Positions 5,248 through 12,501 of a stretch of 12,501 bases of DNA are shown here, in pieces. This DNA comes from Gammaproteobacteria bacterium (lineage in GTDB: Bacteria; Pseudomonadota; Gammaproteobacteria; SZUA-229): assembly GCA_030637945.1 (NCBI GenBank), contig DAOWFN010000111.1, positions 1-12,501 of the forward strand. The letters are read 5' to 3'. Numbering within the stretch: the stretch's first letter is position 1; every line of letters begins with the position of its first letter. A program made the translations under genes and the position numbers. Under the pieces are notes generated by a model. The model was given only the letters and a program-made list of their open reading frames with translations. It was not told where the DNA came from and did no database searches.

Positions 5248-6828
5248 TTAGTCTGTTTCCTTGTTTTTTTCTTTTAGACGTTCGGCCTTTTTTTCTTGTG
5301 CGCGAGCCAGGGCTTCGGTAATGGCTGTCTGTTCGCTGTTCTTGTCGCTATCTGCATTTTTGATTTTTAGCATCTCACGCTTTTTGCGTAGTTTTTCTTC
5401 ACGTTCGCGTTTTTGTTTTTCTATTCTTTGCTGGTGCGCTTCGTAACGTAAACGTGAGATGTCCGAAGATTTCCGCTCACGTTCCTGTTGCCAGATTGTT
5501 GTTTTAGCATAACGATAATATTGCACGAGTGGTATATCGCTTGGGCACACGTAAGCGCAGCAGCCGCATTCGATACAATCAAATAGATTATGTTCTACCA
5601 GACGATCGATATTTTTACTGCTTGCGTACCAGTACAGTTGCTGCGGCAATAACCGCACTGGGCAGACTTCCACGCATTTGCCGCAGCGGATACAGGGCAG
5701 GTGTTTTTCTTTTTGTATGTCTTCGGTTTTTGTCGTTATGAGTAAACAGTTGCACGCTTTGACTATGGGTAAAGTGTCAGAGCTAAGGGAAAACCCCATC
5801 ATCGGTCCGCCCATGATGAGTTCAGCACTATCATCTGTGTATCCGCCACAGTGTTCGATACAATGTTTCATCGATGTTCCGATTAGTACCTCGACGTTTT
5901 GTGGTTGAGAAACGCCGTGGCCAGTGATGGTAGTGATTCGTGAAATTAATGGTTCTGCAAAGTAGATGGCGCGATGTATGGCGTATGCGGTTGCAACATT
6001 ATGGCACAGGACATCGAGTTCGGCAGGGTAACGACTTTTCGGTACCTCTTTACCCGTAATGATTTTAATCAGCTGCTTCTCACCACCACTTGGATAGATG
6101 GTTGGTATGATACTGATCTGAAAAAAACCAGTACCATCCTGATCTATAGCGCTCTGTATGGCTTTAATCGCTTCGGGTTTATTATCTTCGATAGCAATGA
6201 TGCATTGTCTGGCTTTAATGATGTGGCCGATAATATCGGCGCCAGATAATATTTCCTGTGCACGTTCACGCATGAGTGCATCATCACAGGTAATATATGG
6301 TTCGCATTCCGCACCGTTAAGAATTAAGGTTTTGATGTTTATTTCAGTCTGTTTGACTGAAGAAGGGAATGTTGCCCCGCCCAGACCGACGATGCCTGAA
6401 TCACGGATAATCTTGCGCAGATCCTGTGATGATTTTTGATTATAGTCATCACCCAGTGGTTGTCGTTTAATCCATTCATCATTGAAGTCGTTTTCGATGA
6501 TGACACATTGGTCAGCCAGTCCCGAAATATGCGGGACATCATGTTGTGTGATGTCTGTTATGGTGCCTGAGACAGGTGAATGTATCGCTGCGCTGATCAA
6601 ATTTCCTGGTTTGGCAAGCATTTGACCTTTTAATACTTTTTCCCCTGGTTTTACTAATACCTGGCTAATAACACCGATATGCTGCTGCAGTGGGACAATG
6701 TATTGTTTACTTTGTGCGATTGCAGTGATCGTAGTACGTGTTGATATGCTCTTGTATGAAACCAGTTTTAGACCGCCATCAAATGCTGCAAGACTTTCTT
6801 CTGCTGTTTGTGATTTCGTTAGGTTCAT
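5248..6828 (-). CDS. rsxC: Rnf/Rsx electron transport complex subunit C (NADH- and Fe-S-binding)
   Basis: Soluble, membrane-associated subunit taken to be the NAD(H) site of the complex. Residues about 40–115 form an N-terminal biotinyl/lipoyl-like barrel (PLQQHIG, VKPGEKVLKGQ); 140–360 are the Nqo1-like nucleotide-binding part with GLGGATFP (148–155) and LNGAECEPYI (170–179). Two 4Fe-4S motifs follow: Cys379, 382, 385 and 389, and Cys418, 421, 424 and 428. Residues 445–526 are a highly charged Lys/Glu/Arg helical tail, likely coiled coil. The tail is short compared with the long Lys/Ala-rich repeats of E. coli RsxC (about 740 residues in total), so this is a compact form. The start lies 9 nt after rsxB; the ribosome binding site is poor, suggesting coupled translation. 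Confidence 0.96.
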   Translation of the reverse strand: MNLTKSQTAEESLAAFDGGLKLVSYKSISTRTTITAIAQSKQYIVPLQQHIGVISQVLVKPGEKVLKGQMLAKPGNLISAAIHSPVSGTITDITQHDVPHISGLADQCVIIENDFNDEWIKRQPLGDDYNQKSSQDLRKIIRDSGIVGLGGATFPSSVKQTEINIKTLILNGAECEPYITCDDALMRERAQEILSGADIIGHIIKARQCIIAIEDNKPEAIKAIQSAIDQDGTGFFQISIIPTIYPSGGEKQLIKIITGKEVPKSRYPAELDVLCHNVATAYAIHRAIYFAEPLISRITTITGHGVSQPQNVEVLIGTSMKHCIEHCGGYTDDSAELIMGGPMMGFSLSSDTLPIVKACNCLLITTKTEDIQKEKHLPCIRCGKCVEVCPVRLLPQQLYWYASSKNIDRLVEHNLFDCIECGCCAYVCPSDIPLVQYYRYAKTTIWQQERERKSSDISRLRYEAHQQRIEKQKREREEKLRKKREMLKIKNADSDKNSEQTAITEALARAQEKKAERLKEKNKETD

Positions 6829-6837
6829 AATTACGCG

Positions 6838-7398
6838 TTAACCGGCACTGGGCGCAGCAAATGTAATATCAGGTAATTTTGCTGTCCAGGTTCGTACTGT
6901 CGGCTCAACTTCAAAAATATGGATGCAGTCAACAGGGCAAGGTGGGATGCATAGATTACAACCAGTGCATTCAGACTCGATAACCGTGTGCATATGTTTT
7001 GCTGCACCTAGTATGGCATCGACGGGGCATGCCTGAATACAGAGTGTGCAACCGATACAGGTCTCTTCATCAATGCGTACGATCGTTGGCAGGGTTTTGA
7101 CTTCTCCAAGTTCAGCATTCAGCGGTTTTATTTCAACATCCAATAGGTCAGCCAGAGCAATAATGGTAGCTTCACCACCCGGCGGGCACCGGTTAATGTC
7201 AGCTTCACCTTTGGCCATCGCTTCAGCATAGGGTCGGCAACCTGCATAGGTACATTGACCACACTGTGTCTGTGGTAGCAGTGCATCGATCTGGTCTACT
7301 ACCGGGTCACCTTCAACCTTAAATCGGATCGCAGAATAGGCAAGTACTAAACCAAAAATACTGGCGATGATGGCGAGTGTGATGATGACAGTGAACAT
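6838..7398 (-). CDS. rsxB: Rnf/Rsx electron transport complex subunit B (polyferredoxin)
   Basis: The ferredoxin-like subunit thought to exchange electrons with the soluble donor or acceptor. Its 186 residues begin with a membrane anchor (about 2–22). A four-cysteine domain follows, CGQCTYAGCRPYAEAM with Cys46, 49, 54 and a distant Cys71 in NRCPPGG, as in all RnfB proteins. Two classical 4Fe-4S ferredoxin motifs come next: Cys114, 117, 120, 124 and Cys144, 147, 150, 154, giving three clusters in all. It is 20 nt after rsxA and 9 nt before rsxC. No Shine-Dalgarno is obvious. All cluster ligands are intact, so the protein should be functional. Confidence 0.97.
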   Translation of the reverse strand: MFTVIITLAIIASIFGLVLAYSAIRFKVEGDPVVDQIDALLPQTQCGQCTYAGCRPYAEAMAKGEADINRCPPGGEATIIALADLLDVEIKPLNAELGEVKTLPTIVRIDEETCIGCTLCIQACPVDAILGAAKHMHTVIESECTGCNLCIPPCPVDCIHIFEVEPTVRTWTAKLPDITFAAPSAG

Positions 7399-7418
7399 GC
7401 GTGGTTAATATTTTAGTC

Positions 7419-8000
7419 TTATATTTTTATGAGACCTGTAAATCCCATAAATGCAAGTGACATAATGCCCGCGGTTATTAACGCGATGGATGTGCCTTGA
7501 AAGGCCTCGGGCACATCGGCAACGATAATACGTTCGCGCAGGGCCGAAAATAAAATTAATACCAGAGAGAAGCCAACGGCAGCACCAAAACCGTAGAACA
7601 GTGATTGTAAGAATCCGTGTTGCCCCTGAATATTAAGTAGTGCAACGCCTAAAACCGCACAGTTGGTCGTGATCAAGGGTAAAAAAATTCCGAGCACGTT
7701 ATATAACAGCGGGCTGGTTTTATGTACGACCATTTCAGTAAATTGCACGACCACAGCAATCACCAGGATAAACATGATGGTTCGCATATATTCGAGCTCT
7801 AATGGTGCCAGGATGTATTCGTTGACCAGATAGCTGCTGACTGACGAGAGGGTGAGTACAAAGGTGGTGGCTAACGCCATGCCGATGGCGGTTTCCAGTT
7901 TTCTGGAAACACCCATAAAAGGACACAGGCCAAGAAATTTAACCAGAACGAAGTTGTTAACTAATATGGTACTCAGCAGGATGAGTGCGTATTCTGTCAT
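7419..8000 (-). CDS. rsxA: Rnf/Rsx electron transport complex subunit A
   Basis: First gene of the rnf cluster. An integral membrane protein of 193 residues, the same length as E. coli RsxA, with six predicted membrane segments. Conserved blocks include NNFVLVKFLGLCPFMGVSRK (15–34), with Cys26, and GIFLPLITTNCAVLGVALL (104–122), with Cys114; with the matching cysteines of RsxE these are expected to hold the intramembrane Fe-S cluster. It is homologous to NqrE and in inverted topology to RsxE. It lies 267 nt downstream of metG in the same direction, a gap filled with repeats, so it probably has its own promoter. No Shine-Dalgarno precedes the ATG. Confidence 0.97.
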   Translation of the reverse strand: MTEYALILLSTILVNNFVLVKFLGLCPFMGVSRKLETAIGMALATTFVLTLSSVSSYLVNEYILAPLELEYMRTIMFILVIAVVVQFTEMVVHKTSPLLYNVLGIFLPLITTNCAVLGVALLNIQGQHGFLQSLFYGFGAAVGFSLVLILFSALRERIIVADVPEAFQGTSIALITAGIMSLAFMGFTGLIKI

Positions 8001-8007
8001 GCGCGCA

Positions 8008-8016
8008 TTCTATCAG
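8008..8016 (-). promoter_or_regulatory. Candidate extended -10 promoter for rsxA
   Basis: TGATAGAAT on the minus strand fits an extended -10 (TGnTAnAAT-like). Its end is only 7 nt from the rsxA ATG, so transcription from it would start at or next to the start codon, giving a nearly leaderless mRNA. That would fit the lack of a ribosome binding site. No good -35 is present at 17 bp; TCAACA is 20 bp away. Confidence 0.3.
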
Positions 8017-8120
8017 ATTGCGGTCGTGTATTTTGTTGATTTATATTAAAGAAAACCGAATAAAATCAATGAAGAAAGTAGGTTTATATTGTCTGATAGC
8101 TAGAAGCAAAAAGAGCTTTT

Positions 8121-8217
8121 TACCGCAGAGGCGCGGAGACGCAGAGAAAAATGTTTTTAATTTGTTTGTAGCGCCGTAGGCGCCACAAACAAATTAACCC
8201 TCTGCGTCTCTGCGGTG
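8121..8217. repeat. Nested inverted repeat between metG and rsxA (GCAGAGACGCAGAG type)
   Basis: Outer arms ACCGCAGAG..GACGCAGAG (8122–8146) and CTCTGCGTCTCTGCGGT (8200–8216) pair except for an 8-bp internal duplication in the left arm. Inside lies a perfect 13-bp stem TTAATTTGTTTGT/ACAAACAAATTAA (8157–8169/8185–8197) capped by GCGCC/GGCGC (8171–8175/8179–8183). The outer motif is a widespread dispersed bacterial repeat. It could form a cruciform or a long RNA hairpin in metG read-through transcripts. Confidence 0.7.
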
Positions 8218-8238
8218 AAATGTTTTTGATCTTTAGTT

Positions 8239-8264
8239 GGGTAGGGGGCAATACTCACCCTACA
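8239..8264 (-). repeat. Degenerate GTAGGGTGGGCA-type repeat just after metG
   Basis: GTAGGG (8241–8246) and CCCTAC (8258–8263) form a hairpin starting 4 nt past the metG stop. On the minus strand it reads TGTAGGGTGAGTATTGCCCC, a degenerate form of the common gammaproteobacterial repeat GTAGGGTGGGCATTGCCCACC. It could help end metG transcription, but the following bases are not a clean T-run. Confidence 0.35.
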
Positions 8265-8267
8265 GAT

Positions 8268-10304
8268 TTATTTGACTTTCATTCCTGCAACCGCACCGTC
8301 GTCAGGATTGAGGATGAACAGGTCTTTTCCGCCGGGCCCTGCAGCCAGTACCATGCCTTCAGATAGACCAAAGCGCATCTTACGCGGGGCTAAATTGGCG
8401 ACCATAACCGTGAGCTTGCCTTCCAGATCCTCTGGTTTGTAGGCAGATTTGATGCCGGCGAATACATTGCGTGTATCACCACCCATATCCAGCGTAAGCT
8501 GTAATAGTTTATCTGCGCCTTCCACATGTTCTGCCTTAACGATTTTAGCGATACGTAAATCGACTTTGGCGAAATCATCGAAGCTTATTTCACTGGCAAT
8601 CGGGTCATCAGCCAGTGGTCCGCTGACGGTGATTTCTTCAGTGGGCATGTTTTCTGTGGAAGCTTCAGTCATGGCGTCTATCTGCTCTTTTTCTATGCGT
8701 GTAAGCAACGGTTTAAATTTATTGATGCTATGTGAGAGTAATGGCTGGTTAATGTCCGCCCATCTCAGTTCGGTGTTTAAGAAGGCTTCGGATTTTTCTG
8801 CGGTGGCCGGTAATATCGGTTTCAGGTAAGTCATGAGCAGACGGAACATATTCAGTCCCTGTGTGCAGATTTTTTGCACTTCGTCTTCTCGTCCTTCTTC
8901 TTTGATCAGTACCCAGGGTTTGTTCTCATCGATATAGACATTGGCTTTATCCGCCTGTGCCATGATCTCGCGTACCGCTTTATTGTATTCGCGGTTTTCA
9001 TAATGGCCGGCAATTATTTCGCCAGCAGCAACGATGTCGTTATACAGTCCGGTTTCAGGTAACTCTGCAGATAATTGTTTATCAAATTTTTTGGTGATGA
9101 AACCGGCGCAGCGACTGGCAATATTAACGACTTTACCAACCAGGTCAGAATTGACTCGCTGCATGAAGTCTTCAAGGTTTAGATCGATATCGTCTACACC
9201 AGAAGATAATTTAGCGGTGTAGTAATAACGCAGGTATTCTGGGTTTAACTGCTCGAGATAGGTGCGCGCCTTAATAAAGGTGCCGCGTGATTTCGACATT
9301 TTCTGACCGTTGACGGTAAGGAAACCATGGCAGAAAACGGCGGTCGGTTTGCGGTAACCGGCACCGTCTAAAACAGCGGGCCAGAACAGGGTATGAAAAC
9401 GTGCGATGTCTTTGCCGATGAAATGATACAGTTCATTTTTGCTGTCAGCCGCCCAGTAGTCATCGAAGTTGATGTCAGATTTATCGCACAGGTTTTTGAA
9501 ACTTGCCATGTAACCCATGGGCGCATCCATCCAGACATAAAAATATTTGCCTGGAGCATCGGGAATTTCAAAGCCCCAGTAGGGTGCATTGCGTGAGATG
9601 TCCCAGTCCTTCAGTCCTTCCGCAAACCACTCGTCCAGTTTGTTGGCAACTTCCGATTGTACGTGGCCTTCTTTGAGCCACTGCTGCAGCATGTCAGAGA
9701 AATCACTGAGTTTGAAAAAATATTGTTCGGAATCTTTTTCAACAGGTGTCGCGCCGCTGACTGCAGATACCGGATTTTTTAATTCCGTCGGGTCATAGGT
9801 CGCACCACAGACTTCGCAGTTATCACCGTATTGATCATCAGCACCGCATTTGGGACAGGTGCCTTTGATAAAACGATCGGGCAGAAACATTTCAGCTTCT
9901 GGATCGTAAGCCTGTTTGATGGTCTGTGTTCGTATATGACCTGCATCACGCAATTTTAGATAAATGCTGGAAGCAAACTCTTTGTTTTCGTCTGAATGGG
10001 TGCTGTAGTAGTTATCGAAGTCGATCAAAAAATCAGCGAAGTCCGCTTCATGTTCTTTCTGCGTAGCAGCGATCAGCTCTTCCGGGGTGATGCCGTCCTG
10101 ACGAGCACGTAACATGATAGGCGTGCCGTGTGCATCATCAGCACAGACGTGATAACAGTTGTTGCCGCGTAAGCGCTGGAAACGGGCCCAGATATCGGTC
10201 TGTATATATTCGACTAAATGTCCTAGATGTATTGGTCCATTCGCATAGGGTAGTGCGCTGGTCACCAGGATATTGCGTTTTGAATTTTGGCGTTCGTCTG
10301 TCAT
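8268..10304 (-). CDS. metG: Methionine--tRNA ligase
   Basis: Charges tRNA-Met with methionine using ATP; essential cytoplasmic class I synthetase. The 678 residues match the long bacterial form. The Rossmann fold begins with PYANGPIHLGH (19–29), including the HIGH-type motif HLGH at 26–29. The zinc knuckle has Cys150, 153, 163 and 166. The KMSKS loop is intact at 335–339 in NGQKMSKSRGTF. An anticodon-binding helical domain follows, then after an acidic linker a C-terminal tRNA-binding OB-fold (about 573–678; DDFAKVDLRIAKIVKAEHVEGADKLL in its first part), which serves for dimerisation and tRNA binding. The start fits the family and the residues before the Rossmann fold are few and polar. It is divergent from apbC, an arrangement also found in E. 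coli. Confidence 0.98.
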   Translation of the reverse strand: MTDERQNSKRNILVTSALPYANGPIHLGHLVEYIQTDIWARFQRLRGNNCYHVCADDAHGTPIMLRARQDGITPEELIAATQKEHEADFADFLIDFDNYYSTHSDENKEFASSIYLKLRDAGHIRTQTIKQAYDPEAEMFLPDRFIKGTCPKCGADDQYGDNCEVCGATYDPTELKNPVSAVSGATPVEKDSEQYFFKLSDFSDMLQQWLKEGHVQSEVANKLDEWFAEGLKDWDISRNAPYWGFEIPDAPGKYFYVWMDAPMGYMASFKNLCDKSDINFDDYWAADSKNELYHFIGKDIARFHTLFWPAVLDGAGYRKPTAVFCHGFLTVNGQKMSKSRGTFIKARTYLEQLNPEYLRYYYTAKLSSGVDDIDLNLEDFMQRVNSDLVGKVVNIASRCAGFITKKFDKQLSAELPETGLYNDIVAAGEIIAGHYENREYNKAVREIMAQADKANVYIDENKPWVLIKEEGREDEVQKICTQGLNMFRLLMTYLKPILPATAEKSEAFLNTELRWADINQPLLSHSINKFKPLLTRIEKEQIDAMTEASTENMPTEEITVSGPLADDPIASEISFDDFAKVDLRIAKIVKAEHVEGADKLLQLTLDMGGDTRNVFAGIKSAYKPEDLEGKLTVMVANLAPRKMRFGLSEGMVLAAGPGGKDLFILNPDDGAVAGMKVK

Positions 10305-10344
10305 GTTGTGTCGAGTTAATTACTACGCTATGCAAAGGGCGCAC

Positions 10345-10353
10345 AATTTAGCA
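10345..10353 (-). promoter_or_regulatory. Candidate extended -10 promoter for metG
   Basis: TGCTAAATT on the minus strand is an extended -10 followed by GTGCGCCC, a G+C-rich start region typical of growth-controlled promoters. It is about 40 nt from the ATG, giving a leader of about 33 nt. No strong -35 is seen. Confidence 0.35.
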
Positions 10354-10520
10354 TTTTGCCGGGTTTAATGCACGAAAAAGCCCGAATGTCGGCGACTTAA
10401 GATAAATATGTTTGCTGAGGGTTGAAAATGGCATTTTTTGCCCGCATTAGACAGTGACTATCTATTTAGGGCTAGTCTGCCTCCCCTGAAAAGTTAAGGT
10501 TAATCAGGGTGTTATTACTG

Positions 10521-10571
10521 TAGAATGTGCCCTCAATTTTTTAGAATTACAGCTCAGCTTAAGCATATAAT
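10521..10571 (+). promoter_or_regulatory. Candidate promoters for apbC
   Basis: Two -10-like hexamers: TAGAAT at 10521–10526 followed by GTGCCC, and a perfect TATAAT at 10566–10571. Neither has a convincing -35 at 16–18 bp. The first gives a leader of about 78 nt, the second about 27 nt, which still contains the ribosome binding site at 10595. Confidence 0.35.
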
Positions 10572-10594
10572 GTAATGAGTAAGCTGACTTATGC

Positions 10595-10598
10595 GGAG
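10595..10598 (+). promoter_or_regulatory. Ribosome binding site deciding the apbC start
   Basis: GGAG with a 6-nt spacer to the ATG at 10605. The in-frame ATG at 10575 has no such site and nearly overlaps the TATAAT at 10566, so it is unlikely to be used. Confidence 0.7.
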
Positions 10599-10604
10599 TT
10601 CGCC

Positions 10605-11693
10605 ATGAGCATTACAAAAGAACAAATTGAATCAGCCCTTAAGCAATATATCGATCCTTACCTTGAAAAGGATCCTGTCACTGCAGGTGTCGTTAAAGAT
10701 ATCGCCATCGACGGCGGTGATGTAAAAGTTAAGATCGTTCTCGGTTATCCAGCCTTTGGTTTCGTTGATAAATTATCGGCTGATCTAAAAGCAATTATCG
10801 AAAAAGTTGATGGTGTATCTTCAGCCGAAGTTGATTCAACATGGGAGATTGGCAGCCATACTGTTCAAGGTGGCATGAACCCACTGGAAGGTATTAAAAA
10901 CGTGATTGCTGTGGCATCGGGCAAAGGCGGTGTTGGTAAATCAACGACTTCTGTAAACCTGGCATTGGCGCTTCAGATAGAAGGTGCGCGTGTTGGTATT
11001 CTGGATGCGGATATCTATGGCCCAAGTATTCCTCGTATGTTAGGTATTTCAGGTAAACCTGATTCCTCTGATGGTAAATCCCTGGAGCCGATGTGTGGAC
11101 ATGGTCTGCAGGCGTTGTCGATCGGTTTCATGATCGACGAAGAAACACCGATGATCTGGCGTGGTCCGATGGTGACACAGGCGCTGGAACAATTACTTCG
11201 TGATACCCGTTGGAAATCACTGGATTATTTGATTATCGATTTACCACCGGGTACAGGTGACGTGCAGTTAACATTGGCGCAAAAAGTACCTGTCAGTGGC
11301 GCGGTAATCGTGACAACACCACAAGACATTGCATTATTAGACGCACGTAAAGGTCTGAAGATGTTTGAGAAGGTAGAAGTGCCTGTACTGGGTGTGGTTG
11401 AGAACATGAGTATTCACATCTGTTCAGAATGCGGTCATGCCGAGCATATCTTTGGCCAGGGTGGCGGTGAGAAAATGTGTGATTTACACAATGTTGATTT
11501 TCTTGGTGCATTGCCGTTGGATATCGATATCCGTATTAATGCGGATGATGGACATCCTTCGGTTGCAGATGACCCTGATAGCAAAACTTCGATATTATAT
11601 CGTGACATCGCTCGTCGTACAGCGGCAAAACTATCATTGAAAGCGAAGGACTATTCAGCCAAATTCCCGAATATTGTTATCCAAAACAACTAA
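10605..11693 (+). CDS. apbC: Iron-sulfur cluster carrier protein ApbC (Mrp/NBP35 family)
   Basis: P-loop ATPase that binds and transfers 4Fe-4S clusters to target proteins in the cytoplasm. The 362 residues start with a MIP18/DUF59-type domain (about 1–85), then the ParA-like ATPase domain: Walker A SGKGGVGKST at 105–114, LDADIYGPS (133–141), RGPM (186–189), and LIIDLPPGTGD (209–219) as Walker B and switch region. The conserved CxxC that bridges a cluster between two monomers is Cys273/Cys276. The start at 10605 gives MSITKEQIESALKQ, the usual N-terminus, and has a good ribosome binding site; an upstream ATG would add 10 residues. It is transcribed alone, ended by an intrinsic terminator. Its likely clients nearby are the Fe-S proteins RsxB, RsxC and Nth, though that is inference from context only. 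Confidence 0.96.
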   Translation: MSITKEQIESALKQYIDPYLEKDPVTAGVVKDIAIDGGDVKVKIVLGYPAFGFVDKLSADLKAIIEKVDGVSSAEVDSTWEIGSHTVQGGMNPLEGIKNVIAVASGKGGVGKSTTSVNLALALQIEGARVGILDADIYGPSIPRMLGISGKPDSSDGKSLEPMCGHGLQALSIGFMIDEETPMIWRGPMVTQALEQLLRDTRWKSLDYLIIDLPPGTGDVQLTLAQKVPVSGAVIVTTPQDIALLDARKGLKMFEKVEVPVLGVVENMSIHICSECGHAEHIFGQGGGEKMCDLHNVDFLGALPLDIDIRINADDGHPSVADDPDSKTSILYRDIARRTAAKLSLKAKDYSAKFPNIVIQNN

Positions 11694-11711
11694 GCCAGAT
11701 TTTAGTCGTGT

Positions 11712-11739
11712 AAAAAACAGCCGTCAGGCTGTTTTTTTT
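11712..11739 (+). terminator. Intrinsic terminator of apbC
   Basis: A-rich stretch then ACAGCC, loop GTCA (11723–11726), GGCTGT and a run of eight T (11732–11739). With the A/T flanks the stem extends to 11 bp. It begins 18 nt after the stop codon. It separates apbC from lemA. Confidence 0.92.
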
Positions 11740-11808
11740 GCTTGTGAAAAAAACTATAGTAAGCTGAAGATAAAAAATAATTATCTGTTGTAACTAATTA
11801 ACTGAAAC

Positions 11809-11814
11809 AGGGAG
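11809..11814 (+). promoter_or_regulatory. Ribosome binding site of lemA
   Basis: AGGGAG with a 6-nt spacer to the ATG at 11821, the strongest Shine-Dalgarno in the window. Confidence 0.75.
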
Positions 11815-11820
11815 ATATTA

Positions 11821-12417
11821 ATGGAAACCTCAACAATCGTGATATTGGTTATTATCGGTCTTACGGTATTTTATATCGTCGGTATTTTTAATCAGCTGGT
11901 ATCACTTAAAAATCGCTATAAAAATGCCTTTGCGCAGATCGAAGTACAGTTAAAACGACGTTACGATTTAATTCCTAACTTAATCGAAACCGCCAAAGGT
12001 TATATGAAGCATGAGCGTGAGACATTGGACGCTGTTATCAGTGCGCGTAATGCGGCATCATCTAGTCTGGAAGCGGCGAAAAACAATCCCGGTGATGCTG
12101 CTGTGATGGGAACACTGGCTCAGGCAGAAGGGCAGTTATCAAGTGCATTGGGCCGTTTTAACCTGGTGATGGAAGATTACCCCGATTTAAAAGCTAACCA
12201 GAATATGATGCAGTTGAGTGAAGAGCTAACGAGCACAGAGAACAGAGTGTCTTTTGCCAGGCAATCGTTTAATGATAGCGTGATGGAATACAACACTTAC
12301 AAACAGTCTTTCCCGCAAAACTTTTTTGCTACCTCTTTTGGTCATGCGGCAGATGCCAGTCTGCTGGAGTTTGAAGATAGCGCTGAGATACAGGCACCGC
12401 CAAAGGTTTCGTTTTGA
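11821..12417 (+). CDS. lemA: LemA family protein
   Basis: A 198-residue membrane-anchored protein: one N-terminal transmembrane segment (about 5–25), then a long four-helix-bundle domain probably outside the cytoplasm. The family signature is clear: FNQLVSLKNRYKNAFAQIEV (23–42), then QLKRRYDLIPNLIETAKGYM (43–62), and later LKANQNMMQLSEELTSTENR with an FPQNFFA-type motif near 165. The C-terminal 25 residues are acidic and probably flexible. Precise function is not established; in many bacteria lemA is followed by genes for a TPM-domain or DUF3137 membrane protein, which would lie beyond the right edge. A terminator isolates it from apbC and it has its own strong ribosome binding site, so it likely begins a new transcription unit. 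Family call is secure. Confidence 0.95.
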   Translation: METSTIVILVIIGLTVFYIVGIFNQLVSLKNRYKNAFAQIEVQLKRRYDLIPNLIETAKGYMKHERETLDAVISARNAASSSLEAAKNNPGDAAVMGTLAQAEGQLSSALGRFNLVMEDYPDLKANQNMMQLSEELTSTENRVSFARQSFNDSVMEYNTYKQSFPQNFFATSFGHAADASLLEFEDSAEIQAPPKVSF

Positions 12418-12465
12418 TATTTATATCACTGTAGTGAGTGCCTATATAGAAAAGTTAAGTATTGT

Positions 12466-12501
12466 TGTCATCTCGACCAGCGGGAGAGCATCTTATGCTG
12501 C
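12466..12501 (+). repeat. Dispersed TGTCATCT-type repeat at the right edge
   Basis: Begins TGTCATCTCGACC, continues with GGGAGAG and CATCTTAT, and is cut by the window end. It shares both ends with the element at 1728–1806 (minus strand). Such repeats are common in bacterial intergenic DNA. The bases 12418–12465 between lemA and this repeat show only a short CACT-GT-AGTG pair and no T-run. Confidence 0.4.

Larger units (their letters stand above)
10305..10604. other. Divergent metG/apbC promoter region
   Basis: 300 bp without a gene. It holds candidate promoters for both directions (separate entries) and an imperfect CCCTGA/TCAGGG pair at about 10485–10509. I see no tRNA, riboswitch, T-box or long repeat here, which contrasts with the other gaps in the window. 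Confidence 0.6.

Noticed and set aside
10575..10604. Upstream start for apbC adding 10 residues
   Set aside because: No ribosome binding site and nearly overlapping the TATAAT; the ATG at 10605 has GGAG at 6 nt and gives the usual N-terminus.
10305..10604. T-box, SAM riboswitch or tRNA upstream of metG
   Set aside because: I found no tRNA-like cloverleaf, T-box sequence or extended leader; the region shows only promoter-like hexamers.

Overview
The window is a chromosomal segment from a gammaproteobacterium with moderate G+C. Its core order is nth–rsxEGDCBA–metG on the minus strand, diverging from apbC (mrp) on the plus strand. Linkage of metG with a divergent mrp gene, and of the Rnf genes with nth, is typical of Gammaproteobacteria, and Nth, MetG and RsxA align residue for residue with E. 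coli-type proteins as I remember them. I cannot name the genus.

Layout. Positions 1–352 (minus) hold the start of a gene running off the left edge. It encodes an exported, cysteine-repeat precursor peptide of the HvfA type, a copper-binding RiPP whose cysteines are modified by an MNIO (DUF692) enzyme; this reading frame is easily missed because other frames are open across it. Positions 556–987 (minus) hold a DUF1841 protein. Positions about 1020–1810 have no convincing gene. They hold a perfect 18-bp palindrome, a 590-bp block built from two inverted copies of one structured repeat, and a split dispersed repeat. Positions 1819–8000 (minus) hold the complete Rnf/Rsx electron-transfer complex (A, B, C, D, G, E in transcription order) followed by endonuclease III. 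Positions 8268–10304 (minus) hold methionyl-tRNA synthetase. A 300-bp divergent promoter region separates it from apbC (10605–11693, plus), which ends in a clear intrinsic terminator. LemA follows at 11821–12417, and the window ends inside another dispersed repeat.

How the genes fit together. RsxA–E and G form a membrane complex that links NADH/ferredoxin redox chemistry to ion movement or to reduction of SoxR-like targets. It needs several Fe-S clusters and two covalent flavins, and the expected cluster and flavin residues are all present. ApbC (Fe-S carrier) and Nth (a 4Fe-4S DNA glycosylase) give the neighbourhood an Fe-S theme. The HvfA-like peptide is a separate copper-related locus whose modification genes should lie just left of the window.

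The most distinctive non-coding feature is the load of inverted repeats. Several unrelated families occupy the gaps, including two between rnf-operon genes. The 1117–1706 block is the most interesting: two copies share a series of stems while the stem sequences differ, as expected if the structure is what is kept.
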